In this document: in pieces, positions 49,845 to 59,513 of the stretch | Layout: each line of letters starts with the position of its first letter | Position numbering within the stretch: the first letter of the stretch is position 1 | NCBI RefSeq assembly: GCF_030323025.1 | Contig: NZ_CP097329.1 | Coordinates: 3,210,001-3,274,000 of the forward strand | Length of the DNA stretch: 64,000 bases | Direction of reading: 5' to 3' | Source of the DNA: Pseudanabaena mucicola str. Chao 1806 | GTDB taxonomy: Bacteria; Cyanobacteriota; Cyanobacteriia; Pseudanabaenales; Pseudanabaenaceae | The notes under the pieces: model-generated | The model's database searches: none | Told to the model about the DNA's origin: nothing | What the model saw: only the letters and a program-made list of their open reading frames with translations | Position numbers and translations under genes: made by a program

Positions 49845-50717
49845 TTAAGCAGCCTTAGCAAGAGCCTCTTCTAAAGAATGTTCAATATCTGAAAGTTCAT
49901 ATTCTCCATAAACTTCACAGGAGTTATTGGGACTTTCAATTAGTTTGATACTATGTAACCTTGCACCAATCTCACGAATTGGCTGAGTGAGTACCTTTTG
50001 AATATAGACAGCAATATTTTCGGCAGTCGGTACAACTTCAGCAAAGTAGGGAATATCTTTATTGAGGAAAGTATGATCCATCGGATCTAGAACATATTGG
50101 TCGAGAGCCTTTTGGAAATCACTCAGGTCAGCAATCATACCAGTACGAGGATCGATTTCACCAGAAATGGAAACCTCTAAATGGTAATTATGTCCATGAC
50201 CATGAATACGAGCGCATTTGCCATAAATAGCCGTATTCTCTTCAAGAGACATTGTGTCAGACGCGAGCCGATGGGCGGCGGAAAAATGAGTACTAATAGT
50301 TAAATTTGCTTGCATGTCGTTACCTTGATAATCAGCCCAGAGTTCAGGATGTTCAAATAAGCGAATATTGACCAATGGCAGGTATGGAGCAAGACGCTGC
50401 CAAATTACGCGGGCAATATTTTCAGTAGTGGGAAGGGTTTGTTGGAATTCTTCCCATGCTTGGTTGAGATAGGAAAAATTTAGTTGCGCCGTGACTTCAC
50501 GTGCAATTGTATGCTTGACATCTGAGAGATTCAGCACCATGCCAGTATGGTCAATCTCTCCCTGCATCCCAACGTACAGAACGTAGTTATGACCGTGTGG
50601 CGGAAAGTTAGTACATGCACCGAATATGGCATGATTTTCCTCATCTGAGATTTCGGGTAGCCAGTAGCGATGACTCGCAGAAAATTCGGCTCGGCGATTA
50701 ATTACACATTTAGCCAT
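49845..50717 (-). CDS. Tandem 6-carboxytetrahydropterin synthase/PTPS (QueD-like fusion)
   Basis: 290 residues, two QueD/PTPS domains fused. Domain 1 (about 1-135) has ASHRYW and ACTNFPPHGHNY; domain 2 (about 136-290) has AAHRLA and KCARIHGHGHNY, so both keep zinc His residues and the catalytic Cys. Likely makes the queuosine precursor carboxytetrahydropterin or a related pterin; the exact product is not settled by sequence. Confidence 0.85.
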   Translation of the reverse strand: MAKCVINRRAEFSASHRYWLPEISDEENHAIFGACTNFPPHGHNYVLYVGMQGEIDHTGMVLNLSDVKHTIAREVTAQLNFSYLNQAWEEFQQTLPTTENIARVIWQRLAPYLPLVNIRLFEHPELWADYQGNDMQANLTISTHFSAAHRLASDTMSLEENTAIYGKCARIHGHGHNYHLEVSISGEIDPRTGMIADLSDFQKALDQYVLDPMDHTFLNKDIPYFAEVVPTAENIAVYIQKVLTQPIREIGARLHSIKLIESPNNSCEVYGEYELSDIEHSLEEALAKAA

Positions 50718-50899
50718 CAGAAATAAGCTACCAAAGACAAGACTTGATGAATTGTAAATTTATTTTAATAAGGTAACATTTTCAGCGATCAAATCAAAAT
50801 TTGTAGTCAAGCTTTGTCCTAACAGATATTTAGATATGGTATTTTCAGTTCCAGACACTTCTCGCAAAATTTGCAAAATTTGCAAAATCCCTAAGTACT

Positions 50900-51775
50900 A
50901 TGACAGTTAATGCACAGATTGGCATTATTGGTGGCAGTGGACTCTACAAAATGTCTGCCCTAACTGATATTCAAGAAATTAATATTGACACTCCCTTCGG
51001 TAAAACCTCCGATGCCTTTATCTATGGCAAGCTTTCAGGGACTTCCGTAGTATTTTTAGCGAGGCATGGGCGATCGCACCATTTACTACCAACGGAAGTT
51101 CCTTATCGCGCCAATATCTATGCTTTGAAAAGCCTAGGCGTGGAATATATCATTTCTGCATCCGCCGTTGGTTCATTACAGGAATATGCCAAGCCTCTGG
51201 ATATTGTGTTGCCTGATCAGTTTATTGATCGCACCACTAGTCGCACATCAACATTCTTCGGAGAAGGTATTGTTGCTCACGTTGCTTTTGGTGAACCTAT
51301 CTGTAAGTCGCTCTTATCAGTTGTTTCCTCTGCTGCAGAAAGTATTGATTTAGGTCGCAATAAAGTTCATAAAGGAGGTATTTATCTCTGTATGGAGGGA
51401 CCAGCTTTCTCCACCAAGGCAGAATCTTTTCTCTATCGCAGTTGGGGCGCTAAAGTCATTGGCATGACTAATCTTACGGAGGCAAAGCTCGCCCGTGAAG
51501 CGGAAATTGCCTATGCGACGCTCGCTTTAGTTACTGATTATGATTGCTGGCATGAGGATCACGAAAGCGTCACTGTAGAAATGGTTGTTCAAAATTTACA
51601 GAAAAATGCGATCAATGCTCAACAGGTAATTCAAAATGCTGTAGCAAAAATTGCGGCTAATCCACCGAAATCTGAAGCCCACCATGCTCTCAAGACAGCA
51701 ATCTTAACTGATTTAAGTAAAGTATCTGGATCTAGTCTTGATCGCTTAAAAGTGATTTTGCAAAAGTATCTCTAA
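50900..51775 (+). CDS. mtnP: S-methyl-5'-thioadenosine phosphorylase
   Basis: 291 residues, purine nucleoside phosphorylase family; phosphorolysis of methylthioadenosine in methionine salvage. [10 protein letters not shown] at the N-terminus, [21 protein letters not shown] as the phosphate/substrate region, and [15 protein letters not shown] as the family signature. Confidence 0.95.
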   Translation: MTVNAQIGIIGGSGLYKMSALTDIQEINIDTPFGKTSDAFIYGKLSGTSVVFLARHGRSHHLLPTEVPYRANIYALKSLGVEYIISASAVGSLQEYAKPLDIVLPDQFIDRTTSRTSTFFGEGIVAHVAFGEPICKSLLSVVSSAAESIDLGRNKVHKGGIYLCMEGPAFSTKAESFLYRSWGAKVIGMTNLTEAKLAREAEIAYATLALVTDYDCWHEDHESVTVEMVVQNLQKNAINAQQVIQNAVAKIAANPPKSEAHHALKTAILTDLSKVSGSSLDRLKVILQKYL

Positions 51776-51807
51776 AAATGCGGCGCGGTGCACCGCGCCG
51801 CATTTTT
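51774..51807. terminator. Bidirectional terminator mtnP/hemE
   Basis: A perfect 17+17 palindrome, AAAAATGCGGCGCGGTG and its complement, lies between the converging mtnP and hemE genes with A and T runs on both sides. It overlaps the mtnP stop codon. Confidence 0.9.
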
Positions 51808-51809
51808 TA

Positions 51810-52847
51810 TCAGTAGCTAAGTCCTTTAACAGTTTCAAAGAAAAATCTTGCGTTGTCTTCGGGAGTGGTGGAGAGAATGCCATGACCGAGGTTCATGATG
51901 TGACCCTTGTTGCCAGCCTTCTGCACTACTTCGAGAATGCGATCGCGAATATAGCTCTGATCCGCATAAAGCACGCAAGGATCAAGGTTACCTTGGACAG
52001 GGATATGACGACCAATACGATCGCGGGCTTCTGCAAGATCCACAGTCCAGTCCACACTGACGATATCCACACCAGACTTAGACATCCTATCTAGCACGCC
52101 AGCACTGCCACTAATATAGAGAATCATGGGAGTGTCAGGGTATTTTACTTTTACTTGATCGACTACCATCTTTTGATAGGGCAAGGCAAAAGTTTCATAA
52201 TCGGTTGGGCAAAGATGTCCAGCCCAAGAGTCGAACATCTGAACTACCTGAGCACCACACTCAATTTGATGGATGACATATGTGCCGATCATTTTTGCGA
52301 GCTTTTTCAAAAAACTATGGATGATTGCTGGTTCTTTATAGGCGAGGGACTTAATGACAGAGTAGTCCTTAGAACCCTTACCTTCCACTGAATAGGCAGC
52401 TAATGTCCAAGGTGCGCCAACAAAGCCAAGAATCGTTGCTTGATCTTTAACTTCTTCTTTGATCGCCGTTAAGATCTGACGAATGAAGGGAACGGCTTTA
52501 TCTGGATCAAATTCAGTGAGTGCATCAACTTGGACTTGAGAACGAATTGGCGACTCAATAATTGGACCTCTACTTTCGATAATATCGAAATTAATCCCGA
52601 TGCCTGTAAGGGGAGTCAGAATATCGGAAAACATGATTACGCCATCGGGTTGGAAGGCGCGGAATGGTTGCAAAGATATTTCGGCAGCCAATTCAGGGAT
52701 TTCTGAACGCTCTCTAAATGTTGGATATTTTTCGCGCAGATCTCTATACACTTTCATGTATCTTCCTGCTTGGCGCATCATCCATACTGGTGGACGATCC
52801 AGTACTTCACCTCTTGCTGCCCGTAGCAAGCGATCATTTCCTCCCAT
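51810..52847 (-). CDS. hemE: Uroporphyrinogen decarboxylase
   Basis: 345 residues; converts uroporphyrinogen III to coproporphyrinogen III in haem and chlorophyll synthesis. [14 protein letters not shown] at the N-terminus holds the substrate-binding Arg pair, and [12 protein letters not shown] is the second signature. Typical length. Confidence 0.97.
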   Translation of the reverse strand: MGGNDRLLRAARGEVLDRPPVWMMRQAGRYMKVYRDLREKYPTFRERSEIPELAAEISLQPFRAFQPDGVIMFSDILTPLTGIGINFDIIESRGPIIESPIRSQVQVDALTEFDPDKAVPFIRQILTAIKEEVKDQATILGFVGAPWTLAAYSVEGKGSKDYSVIKSLAYKEPAIIHSFLKKLAKMIGTYVIHQIECGAQVVQMFDSWAGHLCPTDYETFALPYQKMVVDQVKVKYPDTPMILYISGSAGVLDRMSKSGVDIVSVDWTVDLAEARDRIGRHIPVQGNLDPCVLYADQSYIRDRILEVVQKAGNKGHIMNLGHGILSTTPEDNARFFFETVKGLSY

Positions 52848-53200
52848 AATTAACTCTTTCCTATGCTTTAAATTTTTTTTATTATTGTGCTTTTGAATTA
52901 TAGAACGTGACGTACAGACATAAATAAACTAAATAGAAGCGCTTTGAACCGTTATAGCTTCTCCTCTGACCAAATCCAAGAAGCGTACATTAGTTCATAA
53001 CTAAATTTAGGCTTTATTTAATTTCTAATTGCGATTTGATTACTTATACTTTTCTTAAGATATGTTATTAATACTTAAGCTAGAAAAATTTCATAGTCGT
53101 AAGCCTTAGTGTTATTCGACACCATCTCAACCTCTAGTAAGGTACTGATAATGTCTAAGTTAAAGGTTTCAACTAGGCTGATCGCTAGGTTCAAAAAACT
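52848..53200. other. Intergenic region between hemE and cytM
   Basis: About 350 bp, AT-rich, divergent promoter region. No repeat, RNA gene or small ORF could be supported. Confidence 0.5.
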
Positions 53201-53641
53201 GTGATTAATAAAGGGGCTAATTTGATAAAGGATGCTGATGTGATTGTGGAGACCCAGCCATCTAATACGGTATTTCCATCCGATGAGGTAAGGTCACCTA
53301 AGTCTAGTAAATTCATGGCGATCTTGATCGCATTTGTTATGATGGCGTTCGCGATTGGCATTTGGCTATTACGTCCACCGCTAGACCCATATACACAGTC
53401 AGTACTTAACCTGTCAGGAGATCCAGTACAGGGACGCTCAATATTTGTGATGAATTGTGTGGCTTGTCATGGGCAATGGGCAAACGGTAAAGTAGGACCA
53501 AGCTTGCATGGAGTATCCGAGCGTAAGTCCGATGTCAAATTAGTCCAACAAGTTGTCAGTGGCGAAACACCACCCATGCCACAGTTTCAGCCTAGTCCAC
53601 AGGATATGGCAGACTTATTAAGTTATCTCAAACAGCTATAA
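53201..53641 (+). CDS. cytM: Cytochrome CytM
   Basis: 146 residues from GTG. One membrane anchor (about 38-56) is followed by a c-type haem domain with CVACH (Cys86, Cys89, His90) and a Met ligand probably in PPMPQF. Anchored low-potential cytochrome of cyanobacteria linked to respiratory/photosynthetic electron-flow control. Followed by a hairpin terminator. Confidence 0.9.
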   Translation: MINKGANLIKDADVIVETQPSNTVFPSDEVRSPKSSKFMAILIAFVMMAFAIGIWLLRPPLDPYTQSVLNLSGDPVQGRSIFVMNCVACHGQWANGKVGPSLHGVSERKSDVKLVQQVVSGETPPMPQFQPSPQDMADLLSYLKQL

Positions 53642-53683
53642 ACAAAGGATCACAACATTCTCCTTTATGATTTGTATGATTTG

Positions 53684-53715
53684 CGAAAGCACACTCTGAA
53701 AAAAGTGTGCTTTCG
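53684..53715. terminator. Hairpin terminator cytM/rph
   Basis: A perfect 12-bp stem, CGAAAGCACACT and its complement, with an 8-base loop, between the converging cytM and rph genes. Confidence 0.75.
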
Positions 53716-53727
53716 TGCTCCTGAGAG

Positions 53728-54444
53728 CTAACAGCTAAACGCTAACAACTCCTTAATCCCCTTATCAGCCACATCAAGCATCTGATCTAATTGCGATCGC
53801 GTGAAGGTATCAGACTCTCCAGTACCTTGCACCTCAATTAGCTTGCCCGTACTATCCATCACTACATTCATATCGACACTAACCGCTAAGTCCTCTTGAT
53901 AATTTAAGTCCAAAATGGGCTTGCCATCAATTAAGCCTACGGAGACAGCCGCAACGGCATTGCGAATTGGCGATCGCGTAATTTTGCCTTCTGCTAGTAA
54001 TCGATCGCAAGCTGCCTTAAGCGCAATAAATCCACCAGTAATTCCACCTGTGCGCGTACCGCCATCAGCTTGGAGGACATCAATATCCACAGTTAAGGTG
54101 TAATTGGTAATCGTTGTCATATCTAGAGCAGCTCTAAGACTACGCCCAATCAACCTTTGGATTTCTTGAGTCCTCCCTGATAATTTGGCAAATTCGCGTT
54201 GTTGACGAGGAATGGTGGATGCAGGTAACATTCTATATTCCGCCGTAAGCCAGCCTTGATTACTCCCCATAAGAAACTTGGGTACACCCTCATCAATTGA
54301 TACTGTACAAATTAATTGGGTATTACCAAATTTTGCTAATACTGATCCCGCAGGTGCTTTGGTAAATGGTTGTTGTAAGTGAACGGGGCGCAGTTGATCC
54401 CATGCTCTACCATCGGGACGTTGAAAATCGGATGCTTTACTCAT
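53728..54444 (-). CDS. rph: Ribonuclease PH
   Basis: 238 residues; phosphorolytic 3' exonuclease for tRNA ends. [13 protein letters not shown] at the start, [20 protein letters not shown] in the phosphate-binding region, and [16 protein letters not shown]. It lies 10 bp after the upstream kinase gene on the same strand and is probably cotranscribed with it. Confidence 0.96.
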   Translation of the reverse strand: MSKASDFQRPDGRAWDQLRPVHLQQPFTKAPAGSVLAKFGNTQLICTVSIDEGVPKFLMGSNQGWLTAEYRMLPASTIPRQQREFAKLSGRTQEIQRLIGRSLRAALDMTTITNYTLTVDIDVLQADGGTRTGGITGGFIALKAACDRLLAEGKITRSPIRNAVAAVSVGLIDGKPILDLNYQEDLAVSVDMNVVMDSTGKLIEVQGTGESDTFTRSQLDQMLDVADKGIKELLAFSC

Positions 54445-54454
54445 AATTTCTCAA

Positions 54455-55381
54455 TTATTTCTTTTTGGGTTTCAGCCTTCTTTTCAGCAGGGTGTGACTT
54501 TGTCTGACAAAAGGAAAGTCAGGCTTAATTTCCAGAGCTTTATCATAAGCGGCGATTGCCTCATTATCTCGTTCCAGTTTCGCTAGAGAAAATCCTTTGG
54601 CAGCCCAAGCATCAGCATGATTGGGCTCAAACTTTAAGGCTTCTTCGATCCTAACTAGGGCTTCCTGTAAGGTTAGTAAATCATGCTCATTAATGCTAGA
54701 TAAAGAGGCGAACGCGGTTAAAAATCCTGGGGCGATTTGGTAGCGTTGGCGAAAATCGAAGCGTACCATTTTAATGTCACTACTAAAGCGCGGCTTACCA
54801 TTGACCTGTTCGATGGGGATATAGATAGGGGAACCGAGCATGATCGTTAGATTAGTATTTCCCTTTGAGTACCCTACTAAACAATTAATTTCTTTAACTG
54901 CGCCAAAATCTATGAGGACAATCTTGCGATCTGCGTTGCGGCGAATTAAATTAGCTGGCTTGATATCCCGATGCAATACTCCACGTTCATGCACAGATAC
55001 TAATATTTCTAAAATATCCTGTAATAGGTCAATAACAACAAATTCAGTCAATCGCTTGCAATTACCAATCTCTTTAGTCAGATCTTTAGCATCAGCAAAT
55101 TCTTGGACTAAATAAAATTCTTCGCCTTCCTGAAAGTGGGCAAGTAAACTTGGAATGCGATCATGTGAACTTAATGAGTAAAGAATTTCTGCCTCTTGAG
55201 TAAATAGGCGCTTCGCCGCCTCTAACACGAAAGGCTCACTTGAATCTGGTTTAAGCTGCTTGACCACACAGGTGGGATGGGTAGGTAGATCAATATCTTC
55301 AGCCAAATAGGTTTGTCCTAAGCCGCCACTCCCAAGATGACTATGAATTCTGTAATGCCCTCTAAGTAAGGTATTTAACAC
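54455..55381 (-). CDS. Ser/Thr protein kinase, C-lobe deleted, with TPRs
   Basis: 308 residues. N-lobe Gly loop LGSGGLGQTYLAED, Lys41 in VVKQLK, catalytic HRDIKPAN (Asp139) and IDFGAV (Asp158). Right after the activation segment (IPIEQVNGKPRFSSDI) the sequence jumps to KMVRFDFRQRYQ, which in related cyanobacterial kinases lies at the end of the C-lobe; about 50-60 residues (helices F-H) are missing in frame. Two TPRs follow (HADAWAAKGFSLAKLERDNEAIAAYDKALE). Catalytic residues remain, but stability and substrate binding are doubtful. Confidence 0.85.
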   Translation of the reverse strand: MLNTLLRGHYRIHSHLGSGGLGQTYLAEDIDLPTHPTCVVKQLKPDSSEPFVLEAAKRLFTQEAEILYSLSSHDRIPSLLAHFQEGEEFYLVQEFADAKDLTKEIGNCKRLTEFVVIDLLQDILEILVSVHERGVLHRDIKPANLIRRNADRKIVLIDFGAVKEINCLVGYSKGNTNLTIMLGSPIYIPIEQVNGKPRFSSDIKMVRFDFRQRYQIAPGFLTAFASLSSINEHDLLTLQEALVRIEEALKFEPNHADAWAAKGFSLAKLERDNEAIAAYDKALEIKPDFPFVRQSHTLLKRRLKPKKK

Positions 55382-55576
55382 ATTTACTCTATGGGTATTT
55401 GATGAAATTTATAAATATTATCGCAAAGACAAAAGCATTCGAGACCTGCAAGCTAGATTTTTTGTGGCTAGTCATGCTTCACTAAAAAAATCTAGTTCTT
55501 GATTGAAATTTTGTCATGTATTTATGCAAACGTTTGCTAAGATATAAATCGCTCTAAAATCGAGCTTGCAAAAATT

Positions 55577-55648
55577 GGGTGACTGGCGCAGTGGTAGCGC
55601 ATCGGACTCTTAATCCGCTGGCCCTGGGTTCGAATCCCAGGTCACCCA
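55577..55648 (+). tRNA. tRNA-Lys (CTT)
   Basis: A 72-nt cloverleaf: acceptor GGGTGAC/GTCACCC, D arm GCGC...GCGC, anticodon loop CTCTTAA with anticodon CTT, T arm CTGGGTTCGAATCCCAG and discriminator A. The CCA end is not encoded. The first pair of the anticodon stem is mismatched, which can occur. Confidence 0.93.
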
Positions 55649-56161
55649 TAATTTATAAATTTTTTTTCAGCTTTGAATGGGTGGGCAAGATTTAACTCTG
55701 GATTATATAAAAAGAGATTTTTCAAATTTTTGTTGCTTGGTATATTTCAGATACAGCGATTTGCACTTAACTCAAAACCCAGAAATATGATTGAAAGTGG
55801 AGCTTTGCGCCACTTTCAATTTGAATTTTAGAAGCAATAAAACAGTATTTTGATTAATGTGATCAGTGTTTGCGGGATATATAACCCTTTAGCACACTCC
55901 ATCAAGTGATATTCTCCATAATTTGCCAAAATTAGACTTTTTATGACACATATGACGGTCGGTTTTCGAGATTTGATACCTTGGAACTTTGAGAAAGCAT
56001 AGGCTGAATTCTGCAATCACCAAAATAATCTTGAATTTCTATCGTTAGAAATTACGTTACTAGTGCATGATCAGCAAAAAAGTATGGCTCTATCTACTTT
56101 TGGTCTGCAAGAATCTAACACTGTCAGTAATTCTTAAGGAAATCTGGTAGCATCAATACCT
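55649..56161. other. Spacer between tRNA-Lys and ccdA
   Basis: About 510 bp without a gene. It contains a hairpin repeat at 55790-55820 (ATTGAAAGTGG arms, GC loop) of the family C style. A 62-codon minus-strand frame near 55828-56016 is not credible. Confidence 0.5.
55790..55820. repeat. Hairpin repeat, family C style
   Basis: An 11-bp perfect stem around the loop AGCTTTGCG. The GCTTTGCG loop style recalls the cores of the other palindromic repeats. Confidence 0.5.
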
Positions 56162-56908
56162 ATGATTCAATTTATCGATAACCTAGCGCGATCGCTACCC
56201 AACTGGTTGTATCATCTCGAGCAATGGGCTGATGCCTTAGTCAATAGTCAACTGAATCATGTGTCATGGTCAAGCGTCGTTGTCGTATTTTTAGCAGGAC
56301 TAGTTACTAGTCTCACCCCTTGTACTCTATCGATGTTACCGCTAACCATCGGCTATATCGGTGGCTATGAAGCTAAAAGCAAATGGAAGGCAGCTTTACA
56401 ATCTGCTTGGTTCTGTCTAGGATTTGCAATCACTTTAACAGGTTTTGGATTAGCAGCAGCACTATTTGGCAAGATCTACGGACAAACGGCTTGGGGCTGG
56501 TCAGTCGTCATGGGAAGCATCGCGATCATTATGGGTTTGCAGCTACTGGAAGTAATTTCTTTACGATTACCAAGCTTGGGTAATTGGGAAGTATCGCAAA
56601 GTTTACCCCAAGGATGGCGATCTTTATTAATCGGTTTATCCTTTGGATTTGTGGCATCACCCTGTAGTACTCCTGTCTTAGTTACCCTGTTAGCATGGGT
56701 GTCAGGTTCAGGGAACTTGTTTGTAGGGACAGAGTTTTTACTAGCCTATGCGATCGGTTCCGTGTTACCTCTTGTGATCGCAGGAACTTTCACAGGCATC
56801 ATCAAACAGTTTTTAGAAATACGCCGTTGGTCAAGCTTGCTGAACTGGGGAAGTGGTCTAATTCTGATTGGATTTGGGACTTTTTCGATTTTGAGTAAGA
56901 TTACCTAA
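56162..56908 (+). CDS. ccdA: CcdA-type thiol-disulfide transporter
   Basis: 248 residues, six transmembrane segments. Transfers reducing equivalents across the membrane for cytochrome c assembly (system II). The redox Cys are in LTPCTLSM (TM1) and ASPCSTPV (TM4). ccsB/ccs1 are not adjacent. Confidence 0.92.
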   Translation: MIQFIDNLARSLPNWLYHLEQWADALVNSQLNHVSWSSVVVVFLAGLVTSLTPCTLSMLPLTIGYIGGYEAKSKWKAALQSAWFCLGFAITLTGFGLAAALFGKIYGQTAWGWSVVMGSIAIIMGLQLLEVISLRLPSLGNWEVSQSLPQGWRSLLIGLSFGFVASPCSTPVLVTLLAWVSGSGNLFVGTEFLLAYAIGSVLPLVIAGTFTGIIKQFLEIRRWSSLLNWGSGLILIGFGTFSILSKIT

Positions 56909-56920
56909 ACACAATTTTTT

Positions 56921-56955
56921 GCCATTTGAGCCGCGCAAAGCAAGGCTCAGATGGC
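56921..56955. terminator. Hairpin between ccdA and following gene
   Basis: A 12-bp stem (GCCATTTGAGCC and near complement, one G-U) between convergent genes. It lacks a following T run, so termination is tentative. Confidence 0.4.
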
Positions 56956-56957
56956 TG

Positions 56958-57389
56958 TTACCATTCACGATCAAATCGTTCCCATAATTGCTGTAACCTT
57001 GGTTCATTGGCTGTATCCGCAAGAACCGCCGACACAACATTACGGATTTTCAATAAGTCACCAAAATTAGTACGGATAAAGATTTTGCCAGAAGCAACGG
57101 ATTTATCGAGGGAAAAGCGTCCAAACATGACATTGCGTAAAGCTTCACCTGTACTCTCAAAGGAATTATCAACTTCAGGGTCGGCAGCCGTGACTTTTAG
57201 ATTTAGTTGCTGATCGCCTTCTGCTTGAACATATAGACGAGTATCATCGATCGCAATGGTGGCAGATTTACTAGAGGCAAGGCGAGTAATCCCTGCCCAT
57301 GTATCACCTTGGCGATCACGCAAAATTTCAAGTAGTTCTAAAATTAAGCTGGAAAGTAGTTCTTCACGCGATGATAAGGATATCGTCAT
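56958..57389 (-). CDS. Conserved cyanobacterial protein, function unknown
   Basis: 143 residues from ATG 57389 (a TTG upstream adds 13). Soluble alpha/beta protein; SATIAIDDTRLYVQAEGDQQLNLKVTAADPEVDN and VASGKIFIRTNFGDLLKIRN look like the ligand-binding sheet of SCP2-type folds, but I cannot assign a family. Confidence 0.7.
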   Translation of the reverse strand: MTISLSSREELLSSLILELLEILRDRQGDTWAGITRLASSKSATIAIDDTRLYVQAEGDQQLNLKVTAADPEVDNSFESTGEALRNVMFGRFSLDKSVASGKIFIRTNFGDLLKIRNVVSAVLADTANEPRLQQLWERFDREW

Positions 57390-57540
57390 AATTATCAATA
57401 ATTCATAAGAATCTAGAAAAATCTGCAAAGATTATAGAATTATTTAGAACCTATCGTTTCAGGACACTAGAATTGATTCTTGATTTCCCAATTGGAGCAT
57501 CCTCACTAGGGAACCACAGTAATTTTGCAAAAATCCCAAT

Positions 57541-58212
57541 ATGCGCCGAACTTGTTTACTTTACCAAAGCGATCGACCTATCCCCTATCTCAAAGCATGG
57601 CAATGGCAAAAAGAACTCGTGGAGGAGCGCAAGCAAGCAAGGCGTGAGTGCAAAGATTTGCCTGATGCGTTATTACTGTTAGAGCATCCTGCGGTCTATA
57701 CCCTTGGTCAAGGTTCAAGCTTAGAATTTCTCAAGTTTCATCCTGATGATCCTGATATCGAATGCCATCGTATTGAACGCGGCGGCGAAGTCACCCACCA
57801 TGCGATTGGACAGTTAGTCGCTTATCCGATCTTGAATTTAGAACATCATCAGCGTGATTTGCACTGGTATTTGCGACAACTTGAAGAAGTGATCATTCAA
57901 TTTCTCACTAGCTACGGTGTCAAGTCACAACGGATTCAAGGATTAACGGGTGTATGGATCAATCAAGCAGGTCAGTATCAGAAAATCGCACAGGTTGGGA
58001 TCAAGGTTAGCCAATGGATCACGATGCATGGATTTGCATTGAATGTCTGTATGGATTTATCTGGCTTCGATCGCATAGTTCCCTGTGGTATTAGCAATTG
58101 CCAAGTGTGTAATCTCAATCAATTTGTAGCTAATGTTGATTTTGGACATGTAAAAATTGCGATCGCTCAAACCTTTGCCGAAATATTTAACTTGGAAATG
58201 CAACTAAAATAA
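57541..58212 (+). CDS. lipB: Octanoyltransferase LipB
   Basis: 223 residues; transfers octanoate from acyl-carrier protein to lipoyl domains. LLEHPAVYTLGQGS, RGGEVTHHAIGQLVAYPILNL, the catalytic Lys in VGIKVSQW and Cys in IVPCGI are present. Convergent with psbA. An overlapping frame from 57473 is not coding. Confidence 0.95.
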   Translation: MRRTCLLYQSDRPIPYLKAWQWQKELVEERKQARRECKDLPDALLLLEHPAVYTLGQGSSLEFLKFHPDDPDIECHRIERGGEVTHHAIGQLVAYPILNLEHHQRDLHWYLRQLEEVIIQFLTSYGVKSQRIQGLTGVWINQAGQYQKIAQVGIKVSQWITMHGFALNVCMDLSGFDRIVPCGISNCQVCNLNQFVANVDFGHVKIAIAQTFAEIFNLEMQLK

Positions 58213-58241
58213 AAGCCCCTCCATGCGGAGAGGCTTTTTTG
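58211..58241. terminator. Intrinsic terminator lipB/psbA
   Basis: Stem AAAAGCC-CTCC with GGAG-GGCTTTT (one mismatch) and loop ATGC, with an A run before and a T run after. It serves converging lipB and psbA. Confidence 0.8.
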
Positions 58242-58264
58242 TTTATAAGGAATAATCTCGAAGA

Positions 58265-59347
58265 TTAACCGTTGATAGCAGGAGCGCTCATAGCGATAGG
58301 AGCAACATCAACAGCAGCCAAATCGAGAGGGAAGTTGTGAGCATTGCGCTCGTGCATTACTTCCATACCCAAGTTAGCGCGGTTGATTACGTCTGCCCAA
58401 GAAGGTACTACACGACCTTGGCTATCAGAGATTGATTGGTTGAAGTTGAATCCATTCAAGTTGAATGCCATGGTGCTTACGCCCAATGCGGTGAACCAAA
58501 TGCCAACTACTGGCCATAGGGCAAGGAAGAAGTGCAATTGACGGCTGTTGCTGAAGGATGCGTATTGGAAAATCAAACGACCGAAGTAGCCGTGTGCTGC
58601 AACGATGTTGTAGGTTTCTTCTTCTTGTCCAAACTTGTAGCCTGAGTTTTGGCTTTCGTTTTCGGTGGTTTCACGAATCAAGCTGCTGGTTACCAAAGAA
58701 CCGTGCATTGCACTGAACAATGAACCGCCGAACACACCTGCTACTCCTAACATGTGGAAAGGATGCATCAGGATGTTGTGCTCTGCTTGGAATACGATCA
58801 TGAAGTTGAATGTTCCAGAGATTCCCAAAGGCATGCCGTCAGAAAATGATCCTTGTCCGATTGGGTAGATCAAGAATACTGCGGTTGCTGCGGCTACGGG
58901 GGCTGAGTATGCTACTGCGATCCATGGACGCATGCCGAGTCTGTATGACAATTCCCATTCACGTCCCATGTAGCAGAATACTCCGAGCAAAAAGTGGAAA
59001 ATTACCAGTTGGTATGGTCCACCGTTGTATAGCCATTCGTCGAGGCTATCTGCTTCCCAAATGGGGTAAAAGTGCAGGCCAATTGCGTTGGAGGAGGGTA
59101 CAACTGCGCCAGATATCATGTTGTTGCCGAATAGCAGGCTGCCTGCTACTGGTTCACGGATGCCGTCGATGTCTACGGGTGGTGCTGCGATGAAGGCGAT
59201 TACGAAGCAGATGGTTGCTGCGAGTAAGCATGGAATCATGATTACTCCGAACCATCCGATGTATAGTCTGTTGTTTGTGCTGGTGATCCAATTGCAAAAT
59301 TGATCCCAGACCGATGCGCTCTCGCGTCTTTGTACTGCTGTGGTCAT
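58265..59347 (-). CDS. psbA: Photosystem II D1 protein, Glu130 form
   Basis: 360 residues; D1 subunit that binds P680, pheophytin, QB and the Mn4Ca cluster. Five transmembrane helices. C-terminal processing is expected after Ala344 ([10 protein letters not shown]). Residue 130 is Glu ([13 protein letters not shown]), the variant associated with high-light D1, not the Gln of the low-light form. Only this copy is in the window; others may exist elsewhere. Confidence 0.98.
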   Translation of the reverse strand: MTTAVQRRESASVWDQFCNWITSTNNRLYIGWFGVIMIPCLLAATICFVIAFIAAPPVDIDGIREPVAGSLLFGNNMISGAVVPSSNAIGLHFYPIWEADSLDEWLYNGGPYQLVIFHFLLGVFCYMGREWELSYRLGMRPWIAVAYSAPVAAATAVFLIYPIGQGSFSDGMPLGISGTFNFMIVFQAEHNILMHPFHMLGVAGVFGGSLFSAMHGSLVTSSLIRETTENESQNSGYKFGQEEETYNIVAAHGYFGRLIFQYASFSNSRQLHFFLALWPVVGIWFTALGVSTMAFNLNGFNFNQSISDSQGRVVPSWADVINRANLGMEVMHERNAHNFPLDLAAVDVAPIAMSAPAING

Positions 59348-59416
59348 GATTGCAGATAAACCTGTTAAGAATGGATAATTTATGAAAATTTATGTGTAAG
59401 CTTTAGCTTATAACTT

Positions 59417-59445
59417 AGATTAAGGTAAGTGTTGAGTATTGTAAA
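59417..59445 (-). promoter_or_regulatory. psbA: Candidate psbA promoter
   Basis: Read on the minus strand, TTTACA (59445-59440) and TAATCT (59422-59417) are separated by 17 bp, about 70 bp upstream of the D1 start. The -35 match is good and the -10 match is weak. Confidence 0.35.
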
Positions 59446-59513
59446 TAGTTAGAATCTTAAATCTATCTATAGTTGAATACGCAATTTGGCAACTCCTAAA
59501 TATTCGGATGTGA

